Source: JAXMCK01 sp046349395 (GTDB lineage: Bacteria; Pseudomonadota; Alphaproteobacteria; Geminicoccales; Geminicoccaceae). From it: a stretch of 64,000 nucleotides of DNA. A program made the translations under genes and the position numbers. The stretch is taken from positions 620,001 to 684,000 of the forward strand of contig JAXMCK010000005.1 of assembly GCA_046349395.1 (NCBI GenBank), given 5' to 3'. This document shows positions 31,833-40,692 of the stretch, one piece after another. The notes below the pieces were generated by a model that made no database searches, had not been told where the DNA came from, and worked only from the letters and a program-made list of their open reading frames with translations. Every line of letters begins with the position of its first letter. The first letter of the stretch is position 1.

Positions 31833-32504
31833 GTGAAATCGGAAGAGTTCATTCGCGAGGTCGACGAGGAGCTCCGGCACGACCGCCTGATGCTGCTCTG
31901 GCGCCGATACGGCAACCTCGTCATCGGTGCCGCGATCGCCGTCGTCGTCGGCACGGCCGCCATGGTCGGCTTCCAGAACTGGCAGCAGCGCGACCGCAAG
32001 GCCGAGGCGCTGGAGTTCGCGAAGGCCGACACCCAACTCGCGAGCGGCTCGTACAAGGAGGCCAGCGCCGCCTTCGCGACCCTCGCGGCCGACGGCAGCA
32101 CGGGCTACGCCCAACTCGCCCGCCTGCGCCAGGCCAACGCGCTGATCAAGGACGGCGACCAGGCCGGGGCGGAGCAGGCGCTGCAAGCGCTGGCCGACGA
32201 CAGCGGCGGCGACCCGCTGCTCCGCCAGGCGGCCGCGCTCCTACTCGTCAGCACCCAGATCGACAAGGCCGATCCGGCCGAGCTCGAGACGCGCCTGCAG
32301 CCGCTGATCGCGGCTGGTGCTCCCTATCGCTGGACCGCCCGCGAGCTCGCCGCCGTCGTCGCCCTGCGCAAAGCCGACGAGGCCAAGGCGAAGAGCCTGC
32401 TCGATGAACTCAGCAAGGATGTCGGCACGACGCCGCAGCAGAAGCAGCGGGTCGACGAGATGCTGCAGATGCTGGGCGGCATGCCCACCCCGGCGAGTTC
32501 CTGA
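31833..32504 (+). CDS. YfgM-like TPR membrane protein (GTG start)
   Basis: A 223-residue protein. MKSEEFIREVDEELRHDRLM leads into a single membrane helix, NLVIGAAIAVVVGTAAMVGF, followed by TPR_21 tetratricopeptide repeats to the C-terminus. This is the alphaproteobacterial YfgM-like periplasmic-facing scaffold typically found directly before bamB and der, as here. In E. coli YfgM works with PpiD at the Sec translocon. The GTG 31833 is chosen because it directly opens the conserved MxSEEFIREVDEEL. BamB follows after two bases. Confidence 0.88.
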   Translation: MKSEEFIREVDEELRHDRLMLLWRRYGNLVIGAAIAVVVGTAAMVGFQNWQQRDRKAEALEFAKADTQLASGSYKEASAAFATLAADGSTGYAQLARLRQANALIKDGDQAGAEQALQALADDSGGDPLLRQAAALLLVSTQIDKADPAELETRLQPLIAAGAPYRWTARELAAVVALRKADEAKAKSLLDELSKDVGTTPQQKQRVDEMLQMLGGMPTPASS

Positions 32505-32506
32505 GC

Positions 32507-33817
32507 ATGCAGCTTCAGCGCCGCCGCGTCCTAGCATTGGGCGCCGCCACGGCCCTCGGCGGCTGCTCGCTCTTCCAGGGCGACGACGAGGTCAAGATCG
32601 AGGGCACCCGCAAGCCGGTGCTGCTGCTCGAGGACTCGTTGCAGCCCGATCCGACGCTCTCGGAGGTGAAGGTCCAGCTCCCGCCGGCGGTCACCAATCC
32701 GAGCTGGCCGCAGCTCGGCGGCAATGCGGCGCACAATCCGGGGCACCTCGCGGCGTCGGGCAGCTTCAACCAGGTCTGGAGTGCCGACATCGGCGACGGC
32801 GGCCGCCTGCTGAGCGGACCGATCGTGGCCGACGGCCGCGTCTACACGATCGACGCCGACAACACGGTCAGCGCCTTCGCGGTCAACGACGGCAAGCAGG
32901 TCTGGGAATACGAGCCCGAGGATATCGAGGAGAACGACCGGCTCCTCGGCGGCGCTCTCGCCTGGGACGGCGGGCGCCTGCACGTGGCCCTGACCGTCGG
33001 CTGGGTCGTGACGCTCGATGCGGCCGGCGGCAAGGAGATCTGGCGGGCGGCCCTGGGTGCGCCGATCCGCGCCGCGCCGACCGTCATCGAGGGCAAGCTG
33101 CTCGTCGCCACCGCCGACAACCAGCTGGTCGCCCTCGACAGCGCCACTGGGCAGGCCCTCTGGCGCCACGCCGGCGCCTTCGAGCAGGCGGGCATCCTGG
33201 GTGGTGCCGCACCCGCCGCCGACCAGGGGATCGCCGTCGTCGCCTACTCGTCGGGCGACGTCTACGCGCTCGAGCTGGCGTCCGGCACGCCCTTGTGGAA
33301 CGACGCGATCCTGCGTCCCCGGCGCACGGTCGCCATCGGCAGCATCAACGACATCTCGGGCGATCCGGTGATCGATGGCGACCGGGTGATCGTGGCCGGT
33401 GCGGGCGGCGAGACCGTGGCCTTCGACCTGCGGCGTGGCGACCGCGTCTGGAACGTCGAGGTCGCCTCGAATCAGACACCCTGGACCGCCAGCGAGGTCG
33501 TCTACGTGCTGAGCGAGCGCAACGAGCTGGTCTGCCTGCTGCAGCAGGGTGGCCGCGTGCGATGGGTGACGGCGCTGGAGGTGGTCGCCGATCCCGAGGA
33601 CCAGACCTCGGAGCGCGTCCTGTGGTCGGGCCCGGTGCTGGTCGGCGAGCGCCTGCTGCTCGCCAGTTCGCAGGGGCAGATCGTCAGCGTCTCGCCCTAC
33701 ACCGGCGAGATCATGGGCCGGCAGGAGGCCGACGGGCCGATCACCACGCCCATCGCCGTCGCCGAGGGATCGGTCTACTTCCTCACCGACAAGGGCGATC
33801 TCCTCGCCTATCGCTGA
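32507..33817 (+). CDS. bamB: BamB: outer-membrane assembly lipoprotein (PQQ-like beta-propeller)
   Basis: A 436-residue lipoprotein. Residues 1-20 are a signal with lipobox ALGGC, so Cys20 is lipidated. The mature part is an eight-bladed propeller with repeated W-x-x blade ends: NPSWPQLGGNAAHNPG, KQVWEYEPEDI, KEIWRAALGAPIRAAPTVIE, ALWRHAGAFEQA and RVRWVTALEV. BamB docks on BamA and helps fold outer-membrane proteins. It lies between the YfgM-like protein and der with gaps of 2 and 6 bp, a standard operon. Confidence 0.92.
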   Translation: MQLQRRRVLALGAATALGGCSLFQGDDEVKIEGTRKPVLLLEDSLQPDPTLSEVKVQLPPAVTNPSWPQLGGNAAHNPGHLAASGSFNQVWSADIGDGGRLLSGPIVADGRVYTIDADNTVSAFAVNDGKQVWEYEPEDIEENDRLLGGALAWDGGRLHVALTVGWVVTLDAAGGKEIWRAALGAPIRAAPTVIEGKLLVATADNQLVALDSATGQALWRHAGAFEQAGILGGAAPAADQGIAVVAYSSGDVYALELASGTPLWNDAILRPRRTVAIGSINDISGDPVIDGDRVIVAGAGGETVAFDLRRGDRVWNVEVASNQTPWTASEVVYVLSERNELVCLLQQGGRVRWVTALEVVADPEDQTSERVLWSGPVLVGERLLLASSQGQIVSVSPYTGEIMGRQEADGPITTPIAVAEGSVYFLTDKGDLLAYR

Positions 33818-33823
33818 GGTCGC

Positions 33824-35185
33824 ATGACCGCCACCGTCGCCATCCTGGGTCGGCCGAACGTCGGCAAGTCGACGCTGTTCAACCGTCTGGTCGGACGGCG
33901 CCAGGCGATCGTCGACGACCAGCCGGGTGTCACCCGCGACCGGCTCGAGGGCACCTGCACGCTGCTGCGCGAGCCCTTCCGCGTCATCGACACCGCCGGG
34001 ATGGAGCACGGCCCCGAGGCGAGCCTCGCCGGCCGCCTGCGCGAGGTCGCCATGGCGGGCCTGGCCGAGGCCGATCTCGGCGTCTTCGTGGTCGACGCCC
34101 GCGCCGGCATCACCACCGGCGACCAGGAAATCGCCGACCTGCTGCGCCGGCAGAAGAAGCCGATCCTCCTCGTGGCCAACAAGTGCGAGGGCCGCCTCGC
34201 CGAGGCCATGGCCGCCGATGCCTGGTCCTTGGGCCTGGGCGAGCCGCTCCCCGTCTCCGCCGAGCACAATGACGGCATCCAGGACCTGCTGGCACTGCTG
34301 GAGCCCTACGTCTCGCCCGAAGCCGACGAGGCCGACGACGTCGAGGAGCCCGAAGCTCCCGAGCCCCTGCGCCCGCTGAAGCTCGCCATCGTCGGCCGTC
34401 CCAATGCCGGCAAGTCCAGCCTCGTCAACCGCCTGCTCGACCAGGACCGCATGCTCACCGGTCCCGAGCCCGGCCTGACCCGCGACAGCGTGGCCGTCCA
34501 GCTCGACTGGAAGGGCCGCCGGATCGAGCTCGTCGACACAGCCGGCCTGCGCCGCAAGGCCCGCGTCGACGGCCGCCTGGAGAAGCTCTCGACCTCGGCC
34601 ACGGTGAAGGCGCTGAACGCCGCCGAGATCGTCGTGCTCGTCATCGACGCCACCATGGCCTTCGAGCGCCAGGACCTCACCATCGCCGGCATGGTCATCG
34701 AGGAGGGCCGCGCGCTGGTCGTGGCGCTCAACAAATGGGACCTCGTCGACGAGCCCGACAAGGTCATGGCCGGCGTCCGCCGTGCCCTGGAAGAGCAGCT
34801 GGCGGACGCCCGCGGCGTCATCTGCGTGCCCCTCAGCGCACTGACCGGAAAGCATGTCGAGAAGCTGCTCCCGGCCGTGATCGAGGCCTATGAGCGCTGG
34901 AACAAGCGCGTGCCGACCGGTGCCCTCAACCGCTGGCTGGCCGAGACCCTGGAGCGCCACCCGCCGCCGCTCGTCGACAAGCGCCGGGTCAAGATCCGCT
35001 TCGCCACCCAGGTTAAGGCCCGCCCGCCCACCTTCGTCCTCTTCGCCAACAAGCCCGCAGAGACCCTGCCCGACAGCTATCTGCGCTATCTCGCCAACGG
35101 CCTGCGCGACACCTTCGGCTTCGGCGGCGTGCCGTTGCGCTTCCGCGTCCGCCACCGCGAGAACCCCTACGACAAGGACGACTGA
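33824..35185 (+). CDS. der: Der (EngA): ribosome-assembly tandem GTPase
   Basis: A 453-residue double GTPase. G domain 1 has GRPNVGKSTLFNRL, DTAGM and ANKCE; G domain 2 has GRPNAGKSSLVNRL, DTAGLRRKARVDGRLEKLST, and NKWD. A KH-like C-terminal domain (RVKIRFATQVKARPPTFVLF, LPDSYLRYLANGLRDTFGF) closes the protein. The first G4 reads NKCE rather than NKxD, as is usual for Der. It is essential for maturation of the 50S subunit. Confidence 0.95.
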   Translation: MTATVAILGRPNVGKSTLFNRLVGRRQAIVDDQPGVTRDRLEGTCTLLREPFRVIDTAGMEHGPEASLAGRLREVAMAGLAEADLGVFVVDARAGITTGDQEIADLLRRQKKPILLVANKCEGRLAEAMAADAWSLGLGEPLPVSAEHNDGIQDLLALLEPYVSPEADEADDVEEPEAPEPLRPLKLAIVGRPNAGKSSLVNRLLDQDRMLTGPEPGLTRDSVAVQLDWKGRRIELVDTAGLRRKARVDGRLEKLSTSATVKALNAAEIVVLVIDATMAFERQDLTIAGMVIEEGRALVVALNKWDLVDEPDKVMAGVRRALEEQLADARGVICVPLSALTGKHVEKLLPAVIEAYERWNKRVPTGALNRWLAETLERHPPPLVDKRRVKIRFATQVKARPPTFVLFANKPAETLPDSYLRYLANGLRDTFGFGGVPLRFRVRHRENPYDKDD

Positions 35186-35255
35186 GCGTCCTCACGCCGG
35201 CCGTGTCATTTTCATCGGCAATTGATAGCCTCGGCCCCGGACCGAGGGGAAAAAA

Positions 35256-35684
35256 ATGTATATGGACGAAAACCTTCTCCGGCAGATCAAGGGCGGACCA
35301 GAGCTTCTGACCTGGTTCGACCACCCACCGAGCTTCCATGACGGCGAGATCGTCCGCCTTGAGCTGAACCGCGAAGGTACCGTCTGCCGCTTCGACGTTT
35401 GGCATTGGAACCATCGTGAAGAACTCGTCGACGGAGAGACCAGATGCAAGACGAACTACGGCATCATCACCTTCGAGCTTTGGGGTGTGTACGAGATTGA
35501 ACTGTTCGACTTCAATTTCCAAAATGTCGTCTCAGAGATAGAGCTGGAGAAGCTGCCGGACGGGACATACCGCATCGAGATCGGACAGTGTCACGGGCTG
35601 TACGGCCATATCTGCGCTCGCGACATCTGCTTCGGCCTCCTGCCGGGATTGCCGCCGGACAGGATCAGGCCGAAAGTGCCTTGA
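35256..35684 (+). CDS. Uncharacterised protein with an Imm50-like segment
   Basis: A 142-residue soluble protein. MYMDENLLRQIKGGPELLTW leads to FDHPPSFHDGEIVRLELNRE, which resembles the W-P-S-F-H-D-[AG]-E opening of immunity protein 50 family members. A beta-rich body with FELWGVYEIELFDFNFQNVV and EIGQCHGLYGHICARDICFG follows. GAGGGG lies six to eleven bases before the ATG. No toxin gene is adjacent, so an immunity role is not supported by context. Base use is slightly less G+C-rich than the neighbours. The assignment is tentative. Confidence 0.45.
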   Translation: MYMDENLLRQIKGGPELLTWFDHPPSFHDGEIVRLELNREGTVCRFDVWHWNHREELVDGETRCKTNYGIITFELWGVYEIELFDFNFQNVVSEIELEKLPDGTYRIEIGQCHGLYGHICARDICFGLLPGLPPDRIRPKVP

Positions 35685-35717
35685 CCACCAGCCGCCTCCC
35701 TCAGACCAGGGTTTGAC

Positions 35718-37154
35718 ATGCCCGAGAAGCTCTACATCGACGGCGCTTGGCGCGAGGCCACGGGCGGCGGCACGATCCCCGTCCACGCTCCCGACGACGG
35801 CACCGTCTATGCCCAGCTCGCCCGCGGCACCGAAGCCGACATCGAGGCCGCCGTCACGGCCGCCCGCCGCGCCCTCGACACCACCTGGCGCCGCACCCCC
35901 GCCGTCGAGCGCGGCCGCCTGCTCACCCGCATCGCCCGCCTGATCGAGGCGAATGCCGAGGCGCTGGCCCAGAGCGAGGCCCGCGACTGCGGCAAGCCGA
36001 TGAAGCAGGCCCGTGCGGACATCGTGGCCGTCGCCCGCTATTTCGAATTCTACGGCGGTGCCGCCGACAAGCTGCACGGCGAGGTGATCCCCTATCTCGA
36101 CGGCTGGACCGTCATGGTGAAGCGCGAGCCCCGCGGCGTCACCGGCCACATCATCCCCTGGAACTACCCGGCCCAGATGTTCGGCCGCACGCTGGCCCCT
36201 GCCCTGGCCGCCGGCAACGCCTGCGTCCTGAAGCCGGCCGAGGAGGCGTGCATGACCGTGCTCCGCCTCACCGAGCTCGCCCACGAGGTCGGCTGCCCGC
36301 CGGGTGTCCTCAACCTCGTCACCGGCTACGGCGAGGAGGCGGGTGCGGCCCTTGCCGCCCATCCCGGCATCGACTTCCTCTCCTTCACCGGCTCGCCCGA
36401 GGTCGGCACCCTCGTCCAGAAGGCCTGCGCCGACCACCACCGCCCCTGCACCCTGGAGCTCGGCGGCAAGTCCCCGCAGATCCTCTTCGAGGACGCCGAC
36501 CTCGACAAGGCGCTCCCCGTCGTCACCAACGCCATCATCCAGAACGCCGGCCAGACCTGCTCCGCCGGCAGCCGCCTGCTCGTCCAGCGGAGCCTCCTGG
36601 ACCGCCTCCTCCCCCGCCTGATCGCCCGCTTCGACTCACTGACCTGCGGCCCCTCCTACGCGGACCGCGACTGCGGCCCCCTCATCTCCCGCACCCAGCA
36701 GGACCGTGTGCGCCGCTTCATCGACCGCGCCGAGACCGACGGCATTCCCCTCCTCGCCAAGGCCCGCATCGCCGAGGACGCCCCTCCCGGCGGCTACTAC
36801 GTCGCCCCCCGCCTCTACGGCCCCGCCCCCGAGACGCACCCGCTCGCTCGCGAAGAGGTCTTCGGCCCCGTCCTCACCCTCCTCCCCTTCACCGACGAGG
36901 CCGACGCCGTCCGCCTCGCCAACGGCACCGAGTTCGGCCTCGTCGCCGGCATCTGGACCGAGAACGGTGCGCGCCAGCTCCGCGTCGCCGACGCGCTCCG
37001 CTGCGGCCAGGTCTTCGTCAACGGCTACGGTGCCGGCGCCGGCATCGAGCTCCCCTTCGGCGGCGTCCGCCGCTCCGGCCACGGCCGCGAGAAGGGCATG
37101 GAAGCACTGCGCGAGTTCACCACCGCCAAGACGATCGTCATCAATCAGGGGTGA
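35718..37154 (+). CDS. Aldehyde dehydrogenase family protein
   Basis: A 478-residue NAD(P)-dependent aldehyde dehydrogenase. It has GHIIPWNYPAQMFGRTLAPA, VLKPAEE for cofactor, FTGSPEVGTLVQKA, the general base Glu in TLELGGKSPQILFEDADLDK and the nucleophile Cys in QNAGQTCSAGSRLLVQ. The conserved REEVFGPVLTLLPFTDEADA and LPFGGVRRSGHGREKGMEAL segments follow. It is full length. It oxidises an aldehyde, betaine-aldehyde-like or aromatic, to the acid; the substrate is unknown. It stands alone with FitAB after it. Confidence 0.92.
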   Translation: MPEKLYIDGAWREATGGGTIPVHAPDDGTVYAQLARGTEADIEAAVTAARRALDTTWRRTPAVERGRLLTRIARLIEANAEALAQSEARDCGKPMKQARADIVAVARYFEFYGGAADKLHGEVIPYLDGWTVMVKREPRGVTGHIIPWNYPAQMFGRTLAPALAAGNACVLKPAEEACMTVLRLTELAHEVGCPPGVLNLVTGYGEEAGAALAAHPGIDFLSFTGSPEVGTLVQKACADHHRPCTLELGGKSPQILFEDADLDKALPVVTNAIIQNAGQTCSAGSRLLVQRSLLDRLLPRLIARFDSLTCGPSYADRDCGPLISRTQQDRVRRFIDRAETDGIPLLAKARIAEDAPPGGYYVAPRLYGPAPETHPLAREEVFGPVLTLLPFTDEADAVRLANGTEFGLVAGIWTENGARQLRVADALRCGQVFVNGYGAGAGIELPFGGVRRSGHGREKGMEALREFTTAKTIVINQG

Positions 37155-37180
37155 CACCCCGCCTATCGACGCTCGGTAGA

Positions 37181-37228
37181 TTGACAATCAGCGTGTTCTG
37201 CTACCATATGCTAGCATCGAGGTAGCAG
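37181..37228 (+). promoter_or_regulatory. fitAB promoter with nested palindromic operator
   Basis: TTGACA at 37181-37186 is followed 17 bases later by CCATAT, a plausible sigma-70 promoter. CTGCTACC (37198-37205) and GGTAGCAG (37221-37228) are perfect 8-bp inverted arms, and the perfect 10-bp palindrome ATGCTAGCAT (37208-37217) lies between them. The palindromes cover the -10 region and end 10 bp before the antitoxin start, as expected for FitAB autorepression. Confidence 0.65.
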
Positions 37229-37238
37229 GATCATCGCC

Positions 37239-37472
37239 ATGGCCCAGCTTCACGTCCGGAACGTGCCGGACGACATCGTCGCCGCTCTGAAGAGCCGCGC
37301 CGCGAGCAGTGGTCGGTCGATGGAGGCCGAGCTTCGCCGCATCCTCGAAGAGGCACTGCGCCCGGCCTACACGAAGAAGCGCATGCTCGAGGCGTTGCAG
37401 GGATTGGCCTGGGACGATCCCGATTTCCGTCCCGAGCGGTCCCGCGACACGGGTCGCCCGGTCGATCTGTGA
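37239..37472 (+). CDS. FitA-like ribbon-helix-helix antitoxin
   Basis: A 77-residue protein. MAQLHVRNVPDDIVAALKSR is the ribbon and first helix; SGRSMEAELRRILEEALRPA is the second helix of FitA-type DNA binding. The tail DFRPERSRDTGRPVDL would block the PIN toxin, with an Arg reaching its active site. Its stop overlaps the toxin start as GTGA. The upstream palindromes are its likely operator. Confidence 0.9.
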   Translation: MAQLHVRNVPDDIVAALKSRAASSGRSMEAELRRILEEALRPAYTKKRMLEALQGLAWDDPDFRPERSRDTGRPVDL

Positions 37473-37903
37473 CCGGCTACCTGCTGGACACCTCGATCCT
37501 CATCGATCTCGGCAATCATCGCCTCGACCGCCACCCGCGGGTGCGGCGTTGGTTCGAGGAGATGCCGGCAGACGACCTCTTCACCTGTACGATCGCGATC
37601 GGTGAGCTTGCTCGCGGCGTGGCGGCATTGCCGGACGGACCGAAGCGGCGTCAGCAGAGCCACTATCTGCAGCACACCGTCCTGCCGGCCTTCCGTGTGC
37701 TGCCCTTCGACCTTCCAGCGGCGCTCTACTGGGGCAATCTGATGGGCGAAGGGCAGCGCTCGGGCGCCCTACCGCCGAGTGACGACGCCAAGATTGCCGC
37801 CATCGCCGCCGTCAACGGACTCACGGTGGCAACGGGGAACGTCACCGACTTCGCGCGTCTCGGCGTCCCCTGGCTCGATCCCGGTCGCGTGCCGGATCAC
37901 TGA
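37469..37903 (+). CDS. FitB/VapC PIN-domain toxin (GTG start)
   Basis: A 144-residue PIN ribonuclease. It reads (M)TGYLLDTSILIDLGNHRLDR, with Asp near residue 7, Glu in TIAIGELARGVA, acids in ALPPSDDAKIAAIA and Asp in TGNVTDFARLGV. The metal-binding set is complete and length is normal, unlike the dead copy at 4.8-5.3 kb. GTG at 37469 overlaps the antitoxin stop by four bases, giving coupled translation. Confidence 0.9.
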   Translation: MTGYLLDTSILIDLGNHRLDRHPRVRRWFEEMPADDLFTCTIAIGELARGVAALPDGPKRRQQSHYLQHTVLPAFRVLPFDLPAALYWGNLMGEGQRSGALPPSDDAKIAAIAAVNGLTVATGNVTDFARLGVPWLDPGRVPDH

Positions 37904-37914
37904 CAAGCGCGGGT

Positions 37915-38985
37915 TCACGCCGCCCGCCGCTCCTCCGGCAGCACCCGCCGCACATAGTAGTCCGGATCGCTCGCTTGCCGGATCAGCGTCGGCAGGATCT
38001 CGCGGTACGCCTCGACGAAACCGTCATAGGCCGGCGGCAGCTGCTCCCGGATCGCCGCGTGCAGCTTCGGCAAAGCGTGGAACGGCACCATCGGAAACAT
38101 GTGGTGCTCCAGATGGTAGTTCATGTTGACGTAGAGAAAGCGCGCCACCGGGTTCATGTAGACGGTGCGCGTGTTGAGCCGGTGGTCGTGCTCCATCTCG
38201 GCCAGGCCCGCATGCTGCGTCAGCACGCAGAGCTGATGGAACCACGCCCCGTAGAAGCGCGGCAGGAAGACGAACAGCAGCGGCAGCACCGTCCCGGCCG
38301 CCGCCGAGGCCCCCACCGTCGCCACCACCACCGCCACATAGGCCCGGCTGGTTCGCACCATCTTCGCCCGCTCGCCAACCGGCACGAAGGCCAGCGCCTC
38401 GGGCGTCATGACGCCCATGGCATGGCTCACGATCTTCCGAAGCTCGATCGTCCCGCTGTGCAGGTAGAGGAAGTCGAGCACGATCCCGCGCAGGTTCGCC
38501 GGCCGCGGCACGGTGATCTCGGGATCGCTGCCGGTCATCATCGTGTAGGTGTGGTGTCGCGCATGGCTCCAGCGCCAGAGATGCGCCTCGCGCAGGCACA
38601 TGAACGACAGCAGGTGATAGAACGCCTCGTTCAGCCGCCGCGACCGGAACGCCGTCCCGTGCGCGCATTCGTGCCAGTGCGCATCGCTGGAGGTATAGAG
38701 CGTCCCGTAGGCGAAGAACGCCGGCACCGCCCACCACGTCCCCCAGGCGAGCCACGCCACCCCACCGCTCGCCAGCAGCAGCACCACCCAGGGCCCGAAG
38801 TTCAAGAGCCCCTCGCGGTCGCTCCGCTGCATCAGCTGGCGCAACTCCTTCCGCGCTATCTTCGGGCTGTACCAGGCCTGCTCCACCCGCCCCTCGATCC
38901 GCTCGTCGTCGAGGGCCGTCGCCCCCTCCGGCCCGCCGACGAGGCGATAGGGGTCCTGCGAAGTCGACTGCCGATCCGTCGTCAT
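37915..38985 (-). CDS. Fatty acid desaturase family membrane di-iron protein
   Basis: A 356-residue membrane protein. Three histidine boxes are HWHECAHGT, HARHHTYTMMTGSDPE and NYHLEHHMFPMVP, matching the FA_desaturase superfamily. Four membrane helices are visible (ESGGVAWLAWGTWWAVPAF and others). TSSDAHWHECAHGTAF resembles the desaturase and alkane or carotenoid hydroxylase branch. It introduces a double bond or hydroxyl group in a lipid with O2. ATG 38985 is chosen. The Fic gene lies divergently 162 bp away. Confidence 0.88.
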   Translation of the reverse strand: MTTDRQSTSQDPYRLVGGPEGATALDDERIEGRVEQAWYSPKIARKELRQLMQRSDREGLLNFGPWVVLLLASGGVAWLAWGTWWAVPAFFAYGTLYTSSDAHWHECAHGTAFRSRRLNEAFYHLLSFMCLREAHLWRWSHARHHTYTMMTGSDPEITVPRPANLRGIVLDFLYLHSGTIELRKIVSHAMGVMTPEALAFVPVGERAKMVRTSRAYVAVVVATVGASAAAGTVLPLLFVFLPRFYGAWFHQLCVLTQHAGLAEMEHDHRLNTRTVYMNPVARFLYVNMNYHLEHHMFPMVPFHALPKLHAAIREQLPPAYDGFVEAYREILPTLIRQASDPDYYVRRVLPEERRAA

Positions 38986-39070
38986 GGAGCAGCACCTCAA
39001 TGGTGCGACGGCGCGACTCGCAACCGTCGCTCGGGCCTCTGTATCGTTAAAGTTATGGAGCGATTTGTGT

Positions 39071-39177
39071 CAACGAGAGTGATGGCGGAGCCTTTCGTAG
39101 CCGCACGGCTTTGCTAACGAAAGGTTTTGCGTTTATCCTTTCGTAAGATGAGCGCTAACGAAAGCATCCTTTCGCAA
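39071..39177 (+). promoter_or_regulatory. Array of alternating half-sites at the fic start
   Basis: The octamer-like motif CCTTTCGTA and its complement TAACGAAAGG alternate: caacgagag (39071, weak), CCTTTCGTA (39091), TAACGAAAGG (39115), CCTTTCGTAA (39137), TAACGAAAG (39156) and CCTTTCGCAA (39168). Consecutive sites are 12 to 24 bases apart. They surround and run into the first codons of the fic gene (ATG 39148). Confidence 0.65.
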
Positions 39178-40338
39178 GGCGGGTCGCGGCTCGGTCGCTA
39201 CGTGGTCAGCAGCACGGCCGGCGACCAGGTCCGTGCCTTTGTCCCGCCGCCACTTCCTCCGGACCCACCGGTGCGTCTAACCGGACTCGTCCCGGCATTG
39301 GAACGAGCCAATCGTGCGCTCGGGCGATTGGACGGCGTCGCTTCGATCCTCCCCGAGCCGGCCCTACTCATCTACATGTATGTGCGCAAGGAGGCGCTGC
39401 TCTCGTCGCAGATCGAAGGCACTCAGTCCTCCCTTTCCGATCTCCTCCTGTTCGAGAACGAAGGTACGCCCGGCGTTCCGCTGCAAGACGTGGAAGAGGT
39501 GTCGAGCTATGTCGCCGCCATGAATCATGGCCTCGAGCGTCTCCGCGACTTCCCTCTTTCACTGCGCCTCATCCGCGAGATCCACGGAATTCTTCTCGCC
39601 ACCGGCCGCGGCAGCGGTAAGCAACCGGGAGAGTTCCGCCGCAGCCAGAACTGGATCGGCGGCTCACGCCCTGCCACCGCCGCATTCGTTCCCCCTCCGC
39701 CAGGCGAAGTTGCGGCCTGCATGGCCGACTTCGAAACCTTCCTGCATGCACCGACGGCCGGTCTTCCCGCCCTGATCAAGGCTGGACTTGCGCATGTCCA
39801 GTTCGAGACAATTCACCCGTTCCTCGACGGCAATGGTCGGCTCGGTCGGCTTCTGGTCACCTTCCTTTTGTGCAGTGACGGTGTGCTGAAAGAACCGCTC
39901 CTTTACCTCAGCTTGTATTTCAAAGTCCATCGGCAGCGCTACTACGACTTGTTGCAGGCTGTTCGGCAACAGGGAGCTTGGGAGGAATGGCTCGACTTCT
40001 TCCTCGAAGGTGTCGCCGAAACGGCCGACGAGGCGGCCGATGCGGCCCGACGCATCCTGATCCAGTTCGACGTCGACCGCCGTCGAATCGACAGCCTGGG
40101 CCGCCCAGCTGCGTCGGCCTTACGCGTCCACAATCTACTCCAGCGCAATCCAATAATCAGCATTCAGGCCGCAGCCCGCACGCTCGGCGCCTCTGCACCC
40201 ACGGTCGCGAAGTCGCTGGCTCACCTGACCAGCCTGGGTATCGTCCGCGAGTCGACCGGACGGCAGCGGGGTCGCTTGTTCGTCTATGACAACTATCTGC
40301 GCATCCTCAGCGAACGCACGGAGCCACTCAGACCTTGA
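39148..40338 (+). CDS. Fic-domain AMPylator-type protein with C-terminal winged helix
   Basis: A 396-residue class II Fic protein. The inhibitory helix is SSQIEGTQSS (residues 78-87; S-x-x-x-E-G type), which blocks ATP gamma-phosphate binding. The Fic motif is HPFLDGNGRLGR near residue 230, with catalytic His. Before it is the GEFRRSQNWIGGSRPATAAF target flap. The C-terminus has NPIISIQAAARTLGASAPTV AKSLAHLTSLGIV, a winged helix-turn-helix. Family members AMPylate proteins such as gyrase or act with a DNA-binding role. The ATG lies inside an array of alternating half-sites, suggesting self-repression. An in-frame TTG at 39127 would add seven residues. Confidence 0.9.
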   Translation: MSANESILSQGGSRLGRYVVSSTAGDQVRAFVPPPLPPDPPVRLTGLVPALERANRALGRLDGVASILPEPALLIYMYVRKEALLSSQIEGTQSSLSDLLLFENEGTPGVPLQDVEEVSSYVAAMNHGLERLRDFPLSLRLIREIHGILLATGRGSGKQPGEFRRSQNWIGGSRPATAAFVPPPPGEVAACMADFETFLHAPTAGLPALIKAGLAHVQFETIHPFLDGNGRLGRLLVTFLLCSDGVLKEPLLYLSLYFKVHRQRYYDLLQAVRQQGAWEEWLDFFLEGVAETADEAADAARRILIQFDVDRRRIDSLGRPAASALRVHNLLQRNPIISIQAAARTLGASAPTVAKSLAHLTSLGIVRESTGRQRGRLFVYDNYLRILSERTEPLRP

Positions 40339-40692
40339 GATCCGACATCGCGTTTGAGTATTGCCCTACATGATGTGTCTACATGCACGACTTCCCGTGA
40401 AGCACTCTGCATCAAGTCGGCCCAGCGGCCATGACGATGACCGGGGTCGTGACTTAGCAGCTGCCGACGTGGCCGGGCGATATCTCGGCGGCGAACGCGG
40501 CCCCGCCCGTGAGGATCAGGGCAGCGGCAGAAGCGAGCGGCAAGACGAGGGTGCCTCCGGCTCAACTTCGGTGAGCGATCGCTGACGAGCGACCAACCGC
40601 GATGCGAAGGGAGCGGCGGGTAAAGTAGCCTCAGGGCATGATCCGATAAAAGGATCTTGATCCTATCTCTAGGACCTGGTATACGGCGGCTC
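40339..40692. other. Stretch without a clear gene
   Basis: No gene of normal length. On the minus strand a 29-codon frame from TTG 40536 to about 40450 would read a signal-like LASAAALILTGGAAFAAEIS after GGAGG. It is either a tiny secreted peptide or the decayed start of an exported protein. The rest has no visible feature; the start of the next gene is at 40693. Confidence 0.35.

Noticed and set aside
35747..37225. Frame rich in Arg/Pro/His overlapping the aldehyde dehydrogenase
   Set aside because: Shadow frame; the dehydrogenase frame has every family motif.
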